Origin: Ardenticatenaceae bacterium
GTDB lineage: Bacteria > Chloroflexota > Anaerolineae > Promineifilales > Promineifilaceae
Reading direction: 5' to 3'
Length of the DNA: 64,000 bases
Assembly (NCBI GenBank): GCA_020634245.1
Contig: JACKCC010000008.1
Coordinates: 453,395 to 517,394 of the forward strand
Part shown: positions 26,810 through 35,247 of the stretch, piece by piece
Layout: every line of letters starts with the position of its first letter
Position numbering within the stretch: the stretch's first letter is position 1
Translations under genes and position numbers: made by a program
Notes under the pieces: generated by a model
Seen by the model: only the letters and a program-made list of their open reading frames with translations
Databases searched by the model: none
Told to the model about the DNA's origin: nothing

Positions 26810-26882
26810 CGCACTCTCTCGCCCATCAACTAACTTAGCATTTAAGCCATCTCAACAAATTGGTTCCGTTCATAAATTTCTT

Positions 26883-28562
26883 TTAGCTCTTGCTCACCAA
26901 CTCCGGCCACAACTCAATCGCGCTCATCACGGCCGTTCCCGCCGTCATTCCCAGGCCGCAAAGCGAAATGCGCGTCATCATCTGCCCCACGTCCAGCAGG
27001 ATTTGCTTGTCGCCGGGCCGTACCTCGCCGGTGTGGGCGATGCGGCGCAGAATGTCGGCCTGCTGGTTGGTACCCATCCGGCAGGGGAAACATTGGCCAC
27101 AACTTTCGTGGGCAAAGAAATGGGCGATATCGTAAAGCACGTGGCGCATATCGGCCGTGTCGGCCAATACCATCACCACGCCAGAACCCAACGGCACGCC
27201 CCAGGCGCGGGAATCTTCATTGGTCAGGGGCATGTCCAGCTTGTCCGGGCCGATAAATTTACCGGCCGCGCCACCCATCAACACCGCCTGAACCGAACGG
27301 CCGTTGACCACGCCGCCGGCCATCGCAATCAGTTCGCGCACCGTCACCCCAAAAGGCAGTTCATAAACACCCGGTTTGGCCACATCACCGCTGACACAGA
27401 ACAGCTTGGTTCCCGGCGATTTTTCCGTACCCAGCTTGCGCCATTCGGTCACGCCCATATCGAAAGCGGTCATTACGGCGGCCAGCGTTTCTACGTTGTT
27501 GATGGCCGTCGGCTGGTGGAAGAGACCGTGCGTCGTCGGGAAGGGCGGCTTGATGCGCGGGTAGCCCCGTTCGCCTTCGATGGCCGCAAACAGCGCCGTC
27601 TCCTCGCCGCAAATGTAAGCTCCCGCGCCACGCCGGATTTCGATGTCGAAATGGAAGCCCTCTTTGCCCAAAATGTTCCGGCCCAGATAACCGGCTTTGC
27701 GTGCTTCTTTAATAGCGTGGAGGAGACGGCCGTACCCCCGCGGATACTCGCCGCGAATGAAAATCCAGCCCTTTTCCGCCCCAATCGCATACCCGGCCAG
27801 CGTCGCCGACTCGATGACGGCAAAGGGATCATCTTCCAGCAATACCCGGTCTTTGAACGTGCCCGGTTCACTTTCGTCAGCGTTGACGACGATGTGCTTG
27901 ACTGCGCCTGCCGCTTCCCGTGTGTAGCGCCACTTCATCCCCACCGGGAACATGGCCCCACCACGCCCGACGATACCGGATTCGGTAACGGCCGTGATCA
28001 CTTCCTCCGGTGAAACAGCCATCGCCTTCCGCAAAGCCCGATAACCGCCATGCGCTTCATAATCGGCCAAACTGGCCGGGTCTACTTTATAAACCCGCTG
28101 CAAAATATGCCGTGGCTGGCCATAGGCCAAAGCCTCCGGCTCCGGGTGCTGCCCGGCCAGCAAGTTGGGCACGTCGTCTGGCGTCAAGCTACCGGCCGGG
28201 TGATCATTGTGCAGCGCAGTCGGCGCGTGTTCGCACATGCCCAAGCAGGGCGCGCGCCGGTAAGCCACTGGACCAGCCTGGGACTCGATGGCCGCCATTA
28301 CGTCTGCTACCCCATGATGCATACAAGCCGGCCCTTCACAAACCAGCGTTGGCGCATTTTCGTCTGGCGTCGTGTGGAATTCTTCGTAAAAGGTGGCCAC
28401 CCCGTACACGCGACTCTCCGGCACGCGGACATGCTTGGCCACTTGCAGCATAGCGTCTTCCGGCAGGTAACCATAGGCCGCTTGAACGTCGTGCAAAATG
28501 GGTAAAACGGCCGTCTTTTCGTGGGGATGGGCCGCTAAAATTGCCTCAAGTTGTTGTTCCAT
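26883..28562 (-). CDS. fdhB: Formate dehydrogenase NADH-binding subunit (NuoE-NuoF fusion)
   Basis: The 559-residue product joins a NuoE-like 2Fe-2S domain (residues about 1-140; ligands in CEGPACMHHG and APCLGMCEHAP) to a NuoF-like domain. The latter has the FMN/NADH region GRGGAMFPVGMKW, the NADESEPGTFKDR motif, GAGAYICGEETAL, and the 4Fe-4S motif ESCGQCFPC near the end. It takes electrons from FdhA and reduces NAD+. It belongs with the selenocysteine FdhA at 22180-24858, from which it is separated by the IS-interrupted gene. ATG 28562 has GAGGAGA upstream. A close paralogue is at 36779. Confidence 0.92.
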   Translation of the reverse strand: MEQQLEAILAAHPHEKTAVLPILHDVQAAYGYLPEDAMLQVAKHVRVPESRVYGVATFYEEFHTTPDENAPTLVCEGPACMHHGVADVMAAIESQAGPVAYRRAPCLGMCEHAPTALHNDHPAGSLTPDDVPNLLAGQHPEPEALAYGQPRHILQRVYKVDPASLADYEAHGGYRALRKAMAVSPEEVITAVTESGIVGRGGAMFPVGMKWRYTREAAGAVKHIVVNADESEPGTFKDRVLLEDDPFAVIESATLAGYAIGAEKGWIFIRGEYPRGYGRLLHAIKEARKAGYLGRNILGKEGFHFDIEIRRGAGAYICGEETALFAAIEGERGYPRIKPPFPTTHGLFHQPTAINNVETLAAVMTAFDMGVTEWRKLGTEKSPGTKLFCVSGDVAKPGVYELPFGVTVRELIAMAGGVVNGRSVQAVLMGGAAGKFIGPDKLDMPLTNEDSRAWGVPLGSGVVMVLADTADMRHVLYDIAHFFAHESCGQCFPCRMGTNQQADILRRIAHTGEVRPGDKQILLDVGQMMTRISLCGLGMTAGTAVMSAIELWPELVSKS

Positions 28563-28697
28563 CTGTTCTCCTCGGCTCCAATGGGAAAATACATCCCGTA
28601 ACCTACCCTGCTCCCTATTCTATGCCAGAACAAAATCAGGTGGAGTAACAGATGTCATCTTTTCTGTAGGTCGATTGTCAGGAATTGGGGAAAGGGT

Positions 28698-28727
28698 AAC
28701 GGCCGTTTCCCCTCCGAAACGGCCGTT
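28698..28727 (-). terminator. Paired-octamer hairpin after the zinc-ribbon gene
   Basis: AACGGCCGTTTC (28698-28709) and GAAACGGCCGTT (28716-28727) form a perfect 12-bp stem with a 6-base loop, 35 bases past the stop of the gene at 28762. Confidence 0.6.
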
Positions 28728-28761
28728 CTCAAACAAACCAACCATCAAACTAACTGCCTAA

Positions 28762-29112
28762 TTATGAATCAAACGCATTCATATGCTGCTGGTAAGCGGC
28801 TCTCAAATTCGCCTCGATAGCATCGTGACGAGGCCCCTGCTGTCCCGGCGTCCGTTTGGCGGTGCGAAACACTTCTTTCATGCAGCGCTGACAAAGGAAA
28901 TAGCCAATCAAGACGCCCACCTCACGATAGATGAAGGCATTCAACGACACGGCATCTTTGCCCTTGTGCTTGACTACGCCCACCTGCCGGCGGCACCCGG
29001 GGCAAATACCGCTGTCGTTGAACCAGTAAGATTTAACTGCATCACCAAAATGTGCGTGCATTTGTAAAAACATTTGTGCCAAAGCGTCATCAATGGGGTC
29101 GTTAGAGTCCAT
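28762..29112 (-). CDS. Small zinc-ribbon protein
   Basis: The 116-residue product has two CxxC pairs 40 residues apart, ICPGCRRQ (about 37-40) and LCQRCMKE (about 79-82), forming a zinc ribbon with a hydrophobic strand between them (EVGVLIGYFL). The C-terminal 30 residues are helical and basic. No specific family is recognised. ATG 29112 has GGGAG upstream. It lies between formamidase and fdhB on the same strand, flanked on both sides by paired-octamer hairpins, so it may be transcribed on its own. Confidence 0.7.
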   Translation of the reverse strand: MDSNDPIDDALAQMFLQMHAHFGDAVKSYWFNDSGICPGCRRQVGVVKHKGKDAVSLNAFIYREVGVLIGYFLCQRCMKEVFRTAKRTPGQQGPRHDAIEANLRAAYQQHMNAFDS

Positions 29113-29132
29113 ATAAGCTCCCTACTTTGGTA

Positions 29133-29160
29133 ACGGCCGTTTCCCCGACGAAACGGCCGT
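29133..29160 (-). terminator. Paired-octamer hairpin after the formamidase gene
   Basis: ACGGCCGTTTC (29133-29143) and GAAACGGCCGT (29150-29160) form an 11-bp stem with a 6-base loop, 15 bases past the formamidase stop. Confidence 0.6.
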
Positions 29161-29174
29161 CCACTCAACAGAAT

Positions 29175-30533
29175 TTAGTCAACACCATATTGATCGCGGA
29201 CAAAGGGCAGCAAACCCCGTTTGGCCAGCCGATCCAACGGGGCGCGGAACGTCACCTGCACCACGCCGGGATGACGGCCGATTTCAATGCCGCCGGTGAT
29301 GGTCGCCCGGTTTTTGACTTCGGGCACGGTCATTTCAAGCAGTTTGGCGGCCCGCGCCAGGCCGTTGTCGGTGGCTGTGTTCAGGTCGGGGCCGGTGCCA
29401 ATCACCGAGATGGGGGCGGATTCCTCCACCTCTGTGTTCCAGGCAGCGGCAACGGCTTCGGCTTTTTCCCGTTCGGCAGCGGTTAACGGCCGTGCCAGGA
29501 AGGGCAAATCCTCCAACACCGGCAGCAAAATCGGGCCGTCGATATTCAAACCCTTGAGCAAATGGACTTGCAGCGTCACCGTGCCCGACACGTCGCAGGT
29601 GTGGCCGGCGATTTCGCCGTCGCCTTGCAGGGCGTGCATGTCGCCCATGTAAATACCGCCACCGGGCGTTTTGACCGGGCAGATGAGGATGGCCCCGGCG
29701 CGGACAGCGTCAATGTCCAGGTGGCCGTCGGTGCGGTGCTGGGTCAATTGTTCGGCGGTGAGCGCGTATTCGTGCGGTGCGCCAATCAGGAAGGAGCCAA
29801 AATCGCCGGCATTGTGCGAATCGGGAATCGGATGAGAAGGTGTCGTGCCCAATTGGCCCATGAACGGCCGTAACCGGGCCACCAATCCCACCAGATGATG
29901 CGGCGCAAAAATCAAAATCGGGTTTTGAATCGATTTCTCCGGCAGGGCGGCGAACTTTTTGGCTTGATGGGCAATTTCCTCAGCAGCATCTTGCGGCAGG
30001 GTCACGCCAACCACCCGATTGCCATCGAAAGCGATGGTGTAACCGTTAGCAAAGTTAAAAGGTGCCGCATCCGCGCCGCAGTTGGCGCAGCGCACGGCCG
30101 TTTCGCCAATGCCTTTGACGACCGTTTTGGGATAAAGCGTGCCACATTCGGGGCATTTACCGGCGACGTAGGGGTCTCCCAGGAAACGGCCGTTCATCAT
30201 CACATCATTACCCGACGCCGTCGCCAGGGAGGTAACCGTGATGTCCTTAATGCGGATGGCAATGGCGTCGCCGATTTCGGCTCCGGCCACCGCCACCGGC
30301 TTCGTTACCTCGTGACCGCCGCGGATTTCCGGTGTGATCATCGGCCCCCAGCAGCCGGGCGCGGTGTTGGCTACGATGTGACCGCCGTCCCGCACCGGCC
30401 CCAGCATCGGCTTGTTGGGATCCAGAATGCCATCAATAAACTCATCGACGAAAACAGTCTCGTGGCCCAGGCCATTGCTGCCGGCCCGTTTTTCGACTGC
30501 ATCCACGTGTTCAGCTTGTAAATCCAACGTCAT
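29175..30533 (-). CDS. Acetamidase/formamidase family protein
   Basis: The 452-residue product matches the FmdA/AmdA family: an N-terminal NTAPGCWGPMITPEI block, EIGDAIAIRIKDI, the central HNAGDFGSFLIGAPHE, and GGGIYMGDMHALQGDGEIAG with the conserved metal and catalytic residues. These enzymes hydrolyse formamide or short amides to the acid and ammonia. Two CxxC pairs (CPECGTLYPK and CANCGAD, about residues 125-160) form an inserted zinc ribbon. Its place among formate dehydrogenase genes fits formamidase better than acetamidase: it would supply formate. ATG 30533 has GAGGAGGT upstream. Confidence 0.9.
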   Translation of the reverse strand: MTLDLQAEHVDAVEKRAGSNGLGHETVFVDEFIDGILDPNKPMLGPVRDGGHIVANTAPGCWGPMITPEIRGGHEVTKPVAVAGAEIGDAIAIRIKDITVTSLATASGNDVMMNGRFLGDPYVAGKCPECGTLYPKTVVKGIGETAVRCANCGADAAPFNFANGYTIAFDGNRVVGVTLPQDAAEEIAHQAKKFAALPEKSIQNPILIFAPHHLVGLVARLRPFMGQLGTTPSHPIPDSHNAGDFGSFLIGAPHEYALTAEQLTQHRTDGHLDIDAVRAGAILICPVKTPGGGIYMGDMHALQGDGEIAGHTCDVSGTVTLQVHLLKGLNIDGPILLPVLEDLPFLARPLTAAEREKAEAVAAAWNTEVEESAPISVIGTGPDLNTATDNGLARAAKLLEMTVPEVKNRATITGGIEIGRHPGVVQVTFRAPLDRLAKRGLLPFVRDQYGVD

Positions 30534-30559
30534 CTTTTACCTCCTCTTGGTAATTCTAA

Positions 30560-30623
30560 CCGCGGAGACACAGAGAACGCCGAGATTTTTCTCCATGTTC
30601 TCCGCGTCTCTCTGCGGTTTTTC
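30560..30623. repeat. Large hairpin repeat, CCGCGGAGACACAGAG type
   Basis: The left arm starting CCGCGGAGACACAGAG pairs imperfectly with the right arm CTCCGCGTCTCTCTGCGG, which is followed by T residues. It separates the moaD-like gene from formamidase. A second member of the family is at 31437-31497. Confidence 0.65.
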
Positions 30624-30629
30624 AAAATT

Positions 30630-30875
30630 TTAGCCTCCGGCAACCGGGAGCAGCAGGGCAACTTCCTGTCCGGCAGCCAGCTTCGCAGTGGGCGAAACAT
30701 GCTGCCCGGCAATGATGGGCACAGCAATGTCAATCCAGGCCTCGGCTGCCGGATACTGCTGCCGCAAATACGCCGCCAGATCGGCAACGATGGCGTTTTC
30801 GGCCAGCGTCACCTGCAAGCGGGCCGTGCCGACTTGCTGGGCCAGATCGCCGCTCAAACGTACACTGACATTCAT
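30630..30875 (-). CDS. MoaD/ThiS-family sulfur carrier protein
   Basis: The 81-residue product has the beta-grasp pattern (MNVSVRLSGDLAQQVG, a helix VADLAAYLRQQYPAAE, and LAAGQEVALLLPVAGG) and ends in the Gly-Gly that is thiocarboxylated in MoaD and ThiS. In this place, among molybdenum/tungsten formate dehydrogenase genes, a role in molybdopterin synthesis is the best guess. A ThiS-like role or a carrier for another pathway cannot be excluded. The ATG at 30875 has AAAGGAG 7 bases upstream. It ends between two large hairpin repeats. Confidence 0.82.
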   Translation of the reverse strand: MNVSVRLSGDLAQQVGTARLQVTLAENAIVADLAAYLRQQYPAAEAWIDIAVPIIAGQHVSPTAKLAAGQEVALLLPVAGG

Positions 30876-30897
30876 AGACAACTCCTTTGAAAACAGT

Positions 30898-30946
30898 CCA
30901 CAGATTACACAGATTTCGCAGATAAAACAATCTGTGTAATCTGCGG
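30898..30946. repeat. Hairpin repeat, CAGATTACACAGATT type
   Basis: CCACAGATTACACAGATT (30898-30915) pairs with AATCTGTGTAATCTGCGG (30929-30946), with one mismatch, around a 13-base loop. It lies between the osmC-like and moaD-like genes. Confidence 0.7.
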
Positions 30947-30966
30947 ATTTTCATTCATGCCTATGA

Positions 30967-31401
30967 TTAACCCAGTAGGGTGGCTTGCAACGTAATTTCG
31001 GGAACGGCCGCTAACGCCCGCGAGATAGGGCAGCCAGCTTTTGCTTTCTGGGCAAAATCCAGGAATGCTTCCTCTTCCAGACCGGGAACGGCCGCTTCCA
31101 TCACCAACTCAATCTTCGTGATCAGCGGCCCGCTGTCATCACGGCCTAGATGGACGGTTGCCGTCGTCTCGATTTGGGTCGGGTTAAACCCGTTATTGCT
31201 CAGCAGCGCCGAGAGGAACATCGAATAGCAGCCAGCGTGGGCCGCACCGATCATCTCTTCCGGGTTGGTTCCTTTCTCATCTTCCTCAAATCGGGAGGCA
31301 AAGGTAAACGGCCCTGCAAAATGGCCGCTGCCCGATTTCATCAAGCCATTGCCTTCTTTGAGTGTGCCTTTCCAGGTTGCGGTTGATTGTCGTACTGTCA
31401 T
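30967..31401 (-). CDS. OsmC/Ohr-family peroxiredoxin
   Basis: The 144-residue product has the two reactive cysteines of the family, in AAHAGCYSMFLSALL (about residue 59) and KAKAGCPISRAL (about 124). The N-terminal strand TATWKGTLKEGNG and the loop GTNPEEMIGAAH are typical of OsmC. It reduces organic hydroperoxides. It lies just downstream of the cysteine-type fdhA, possibly protecting a redox-sensitive pathway. ATG 31401 has AAGGAG at 7 bases; an in-frame ATG 36 bases upstream lacks one. Confidence 0.9.
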   Translation of the reverse strand: MTVRQSTATWKGTLKEGNGLMKSGSGHFAGPFTFASRFEEDEKGTNPEEMIGAAHAGCYSMFLSALLSNNGFNPTQIETTATVHLGRDDSGPLITKIELVMEAAVPGLEEEAFLDFAQKAKAGCPISRALAAVPEITLQATLLG

Positions 31402-31436
31402 TTTTTTCTCCTTATTTTGTATTTCTGAAAGAATCA

Positions 31437-31497
31437 ACCGCAGAGACGCAGAGGACGCGAAGTTTTTTCTCTGCGCTCTCCGCGTCTCTGCGGTTTT
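31437..31497. repeat. Large hairpin repeat with T-run
   Basis: ACCGCAGAGACGCAGAG at the left pairs with CTCCGCGTCTCTGCGGT at the right, followed by seven T on the plus strand. It lies between the cysteine-type fdhA and the osmC-like gene and is related to the repeat at 30560. Confidence 0.7.
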
Positions 31498-31505
31498 TTT
31501 GATTG

Positions 31506-33668
31506 TTAATGAATTTCCACCGGGTCTTTAATTGCGCCCTGGTCAAAGAGCGGTGTCGCTTCCCAGCCTTTGGGCGGGGCGATTTTTTGGACCTGAACGG
31601 CCGTATTCTTGTAATCCGGTATCTTGGCCCGCCGGTCCAACTGGACCGTCGTCAACAAATTAGCCGCTGCCTCGGCAAAGTGGAAGGGGATGAACACCGT
31701 GCCCTGCGGCGAGCGCCCGGTCACCAACACGCGCAGCTTAATCGCCCCTCGCCGCGACGACACTTCCACCCAGTCTCCAGTCTCCAATCCCAACTTTTCG
31801 GCATCATCGGGATGCATTTCGCACGTCGCTTCCGGGTAGATGTTGTCGAGGGATGAACGGCCGGTCATGGTACGGCCGTGCCAATGATACAACACCCGCC
31901 CCGTACTCATATTAAACGGATACTCCGCGTCCGGCTGCTCCGATTCCGTGCCATATTCCACCTCCCAGAACTTGCCCCGGCCGCGAGGAAAACTGCTCTC
32001 AAACAGGTACGGCGTACCCGGATGGTCAAAACTGGGACAGGGCCAATGAACGCCGCCTTCCCGGTCAATCCGGTCGTAGTCGATGCCGCCAAAATCAGGC
32101 GTAAGCTGGCGCATCTCCTCCCAAATCTCGCGCGGATGACTGTAATCAAAACCGGCCGTCATCGTCACGCCCAGCCGCTTTTCAATGCGCTTACCCAAAT
32201 CGCAAATAATGTCCCAATCAGCCCGCGAATCGCCCACCGGTTCCACCGCCTTGCGGCAGCGCTGCACGCGCCGGTCGGTGTTGGTGAACGTGCCGTCTTT
32301 CTCGGCAAAGCTGACCGCCGGCAAAATGACATCGGCCATTTCACCCGTTTCGTTGATGAAAATGTCCTGGCAAACCAGAAAATCCAGCGCTTCCAGCGCA
32401 TGGCGGGCGTGATTCTGATTCGGTTCGCTCATCATCGGATTTTCGCCCAAGACAAACATGGCTCTTACCGAACCGGTTGCCGCGCCATCGACCATTTCCG
32501 TGGCTGTCAAACCTGGTGTGGGACTAAGTTTCACGCCCCAAAACTGCTCGAATTTCTGCTGGATGTCGGGATTGGCCACGCTTTGGTAAGCGGTGTAGAC
32601 GTTGGGCAGCCCGCCGCTGTCGGAGCAGCCCTGGACGTTGTTCTGACCGCGCAAGGGGTTCAATCCTGTCCCCGGCTTGCCCACGTGACCGCACAACATC
32701 GCCAGATTGACCAGCGAAATGGTGTTGTCCGTGCCGTGCGTGCTCTGGCTGATGCCCATGCCCCAGTAAATCGCACCCCGTTCGGCGCTGGCGTACAGCC
32801 GCGCCGCCTCACGGATTTGCTGCGCCGGCACACCGCTGACCTGCTCGGCCCATTCCGGCGTGTATTTCTCCAACGATTCCAGATAGTCGCTGAACCCTTC
32901 TGTCCGCTGGGCAATGAAATCGGGATTGTGTAATTTCTCTTTAACGATGACGTGAGCCATGGCCTGGAAGACGGCCACGTCTGTGCCCGGTTTTTGCCGC
33001 AGCCATTGGGTGGCAAAGTTGGTCATCCCAATCTGGCGCGGATCGACAACGATGAGTTTGGCCTCATTCTGGCGCACCGCCCGCTTGAGGAAGTTGGAGA
33101 TGACCGGGTGGGTCTCGGTGGTGTTGGAGCCGGTAACGATGAAGACATCCAGGTTTTCCATCTCAGCGATGGAGTTGGACATGGCGCTGGAGCCAATGGA
33201 CAACGTCAAACCCGTTACCGAACCGGCGTGGCACAGCCGGGCGCAGTGGTCGACGTTGTTGGTTCCCAGCAGCGCCCGCACCATCTTTTGGAAGAGGTAG
33301 GTATCTTCGTTGGTCGCTTTGGCGCTGGCGTAGGTGGCGATGGCGTCGCCGCCATGATTGTTGACGACACGCACCAGTTCATCGGCCACCAAATCGAGGG
33401 CCTCATCCCAACTCGCTTCGCGCCAGACCGGTTTGGCGCTGCGCCCTTCTTCCCGATTGGCGCGGATGAGCGGCGTTTTGACCCGGCCGGGATGATTGAC
33501 ATAATCCGTTCCAAACCGGCCTTTGACGCACAACATCCCATGGTTGGGCGCGGCGTCAAACGGCGCTTCGACGGCGTAAATGGTGCCGTCTTTGAGGTTC
33601 AAATTCATCTGGCAGCCCACCCCGCAGTAAGGACAGGTTGTTCGGACAACTTTGTCTGGGGTTATCAT
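31506..33668 (-). CDS. fdhA: Formate dehydrogenase catalytic subunit, cysteine type
   Basis: The 720-residue product is a molybdopterin formate dehydrogenase without the NuoG-like N-terminus. It starts at the 4Fe-4S motif CPYCGVGCQ, then has GMLCVKGRFG and NNVDHCARLCHAGSVTGL, where Cys146 stands in place of the selenocysteine of the paralogue at 22180. The His that follows is conserved. MGD-binding blocks such as GSNTTETHP, NPLRGQNNVQG and the C-terminal HPDDAEKLGLETGDWV are present. The missing ferredoxin part is supplied by the separate gene at 35244. ATG 33668 has GGAG upstream. Two unrelated genes (33696, 34544) lie between it and the rest of its operon. Confidence 0.93.
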   Translation of the reverse strand: MITPDKVVRTTCPYCGVGCQMNLNLKDGTIYAVEAPFDAAPNHGMLCVKGRFGTDYVNHPGRVKTPLIRANREEGRSAKPVWREASWDEALDLVADELVRVVNNHGGDAIATYASAKATNEDTYLFQKMVRALLGTNNVDHCARLCHAGSVTGLTLSIGSSAMSNSIAEMENLDVFIVTGSNTTETHPVISNFLKRAVRQNEAKLIVVDPRQIGMTNFATQWLRQKPGTDVAVFQAMAHVIVKEKLHNPDFIAQRTEGFSDYLESLEKYTPEWAEQVSGVPAQQIREAARLYASAERGAIYWGMGISQSTHGTDNTISLVNLAMLCGHVGKPGTGLNPLRGQNNVQGCSDSGGLPNVYTAYQSVANPDIQQKFEQFWGVKLSPTPGLTATEMVDGAATGSVRAMFVLGENPMMSEPNQNHARHALEALDFLVCQDIFINETGEMADVILPAVSFAEKDGTFTNTDRRVQRCRKAVEPVGDSRADWDIICDLGKRIEKRLGVTMTAGFDYSHPREIWEEMRQLTPDFGGIDYDRIDREGGVHWPCPSFDHPGTPYLFESSFPRGRGKFWEVEYGTESEQPDAEYPFNMSTGRVLYHWHGRTMTGRSSLDNIYPEATCEMHPDDAEKLGLETGDWVEVSSRRGAIKLRVLVTGRSPQGTVFIPFHFAEAAANLLTTVQLDRRAKIPDYKNTAVQVQKIAPPKGWEATPLFDQGAIKDPVEIH

Positions 33669-33695
33669 CGTTTTTCTCCAAAAGGAAGATTTTTC

Positions 33696-34520
33696 CTAAA
33701 AATCATCAAAAAGACTCATTTGGTATGAACCATCAACATCCAAATCAATTTCGCGAGGTACTAATTTGCCTTCATCTATCCCACCCAAATTGTTTATTGT
33801 TTCCGTAATTGTCGGAATACAATAAGCCTCAACCTTCTCATTAATCTGATGAGTGGTAAAACGAAGCACTTTCCAGCCAACGGCCTCTAATGCGTTGTCT
33901 CGAAGATTATCTTGTGCCGCTTTTTCTGGATTCGCATGCCACGTATCTCCATCTGTTTCGACATCAATATTTCCTTTATCACAATAAATTGCAAAATCCA
34001 AGGCATAGTTTTGTCGTTTTACGGTTAAGAATTCCTGTCTTTCAGCAAAAATACGATGCCTTTTGAACTCAGCCCAAAAACGGTCTTCTAATGGACTTTC
34101 GTCATATAAATCATTGATTTCTACCGCTTGAATGAATTTCTGCCAGGTCGTAGGGATAAATACAATCCTGCGCCACCTTCGACTAAAAATGGGTTCCGGT
34201 AACTTCTGCAATGGATTGAGAATAAGTTGGTAATATTGTTGATTCGTTTTCTTACCGATTGGTTCATCAGGAAAAATTTGCCAGCGATAAACTTTATTAA
34301 TATCAATCACTTGAGAAAAGTAACGGATTGAATGAGCCTCAGGCCCAAAAACTTTTGTTTGATAGAAAGCTAACCATTCTGGAGGCCAACGATTTTTGAG
34401 CCATTTTTTGGCGCTGCTAACAGGAATGCGATACCAGTTATGATTCTGTGCAATAGCAAAATCACGTTTATCATTAACAATGGCAACCAAAACTTCTCCA
34501 CGTTTAGCCATGATCATCAA
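33696..34520 (-). CDS. DUF559-type PD-(D/E)XK nuclease-like protein
   Basis: The 274-residue product ends with a DUF559/Vsr-like endonuclease domain (about 145-240): EFKRHRIFAERQEFL, YALDFAIYCDKGNIDVETDG with the D...E.D catalytic core, and NLRDNALEAVGWKVLRFT. The first 140 residues form another domain with VLVAIVNDKRDFAIAQ and RWPPEWLAFYQ blocks, of unknown role, found in front of such nucleases. A DNA-cleaving or repair role is inferred. The start is uncertain: ATG at 34520 or 34511, neither with a clear ribosome site, so it may rely on coupling to the small gene 23 bases upstream. The lower G+C of this gene than its FDH neighbours suggests transfer. Confidence 0.78.
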   Translation of the reverse strand: MMIMAKRGEVLVAIVNDKRDFAIAQNHNWYRIPVSSAKKWLKNRWPPEWLAFYQTKVFGPEAHSIRYFSQVIDINKVYRWQIFPDEPIGKKTNQQYYQLILNPLQKLPEPIFSRRWRRIVFIPTTWQKFIQAVEINDLYDESPLEDRFWAEFKRHRIFAERQEFLTVKRQNYALDFAIYCDKGNIDVETDGDTWHANPEKAAQDNLRDNALEAVGWKVLRFTTHQINEKVEAYCIPTITETINNLGGIDEGKLVPREIDLDVDGSYQMSLFDDF

Positions 34521-34543
34521 TTTAGCGGCTTGTAAATCTGTCC

Positions 34544-34729
34544 CTATGTTTCCAATCCACTATTTTCGCCATATCGTTCCTGATAAATCGCTTGCCGTTC
34601 CTCTGCCAAACCAGCCAGCAAATCGGCCAACGCCACCCCTTCCTCATCCATGATCGCTGAAAACCGTTTGGACAGTTCTGGTAAAAGCAATTCTTCGGGC
34701 GGCAAATTTAATTCCTTGTTGTCGTCCAT
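34544..34729 (-). CDS. 61-residue acidic protein upstream of the nuclease gene
   Basis: The product (MDDNKELNLPPEELLLPELS and a helical remainder ending ENSGLET) is acidic and largely helical, with no recognised family. It has a good ribosome site (GGGGAG 7 bases before ATG 34729) and lies 23 bases before the nuclease-like gene on the same strand. A small acidic protein in front of a nuclease suggests an inhibitor or a toxin-antitoxin-like pair, but nothing in the sequence proves it. Confidence 0.6.
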   Translation of the reverse strand: MDDNKELNLPPEELLLPELSKRFSAIMDEEGVALADLLAGLAEERQAIYQERYGENSGLET

Positions 34730-34770
34730 CGCATTCTCCCCAAATCATTTTTTGAAATATAGCATAATTT

Positions 34771-35247
34771 TCATAGATATTCGGGATGTTTGGCGATGAA
34801 GGTAGTGAGGCTTTGTAAGGCCGTTTCCCGCACCCTGTTCTGCACCATCGGCATCCAACCCAAGAACATACCCATCGGCCCCAAAGCCATCCGCGTCCAA
34901 CGCCACAAATCAAAGCTGTCCTGATGCCAGATGATCAGGCCATCCTGAAATGCAAAAGCGGCGTCGATGATGTTGTGGACTTTGCGGCCAGTCGAAAAGG
35001 TGTAGATCGCTTCCCAGTGAGCACGGCCGTTCCGCTCATCTGCCTGTATGTCACGAAAATCGACTTGCAAATCCTGACCCCGTTCACAGAGCATGTGCCA
35101 CATCGCTTTGGCTTGATGACCGTGCAAATCGGTAAAAACCGGGTCAGAAAAACGGATTTCTGGATGGTAGCAAGCAATCATGCCGGAGTAATCTCGTTGC
35201 TGAAAAGCAGTATAAAACTGCTCGATAAGTTCCCGGTTCGCGCTCAT
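34771..35247 (-). CDS. SnoaL/NTF2-like protein
   Basis: The 158-residue product starts MSANRELIEQFYTAFQQRDY, followed by YHPEIRFSDPVFTDLHG, HWEAIYTFSTGRKVHN and DGLIIWHQDSFDLWRW. This is the cone-shaped NTF2/SnoaL fold used by many small-molecule enzymes and binding proteins. The catalytic residues cannot be assigned. The start ATG at 35247 overlaps the stop of the Fe-S subunit gene as ATGA, so it is co-translated with the formate dehydrogenase genes, which is unusual company for this family. Confidence 0.85.
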   Translation of the reverse strand: MSANRELIEQFYTAFQQRDYSGMIACYHPEIRFSDPVFTDLHGHQAKAMWHMLCERGQDLQVDFRDIQADERNGRAHWEAIYTFSTGRKVHNIIDAAFAFQDGLIIWHQDSFDLWRWTRMALGPMGMFLGWMPMVQNRVRETALQSLTTFIAKHPEYL

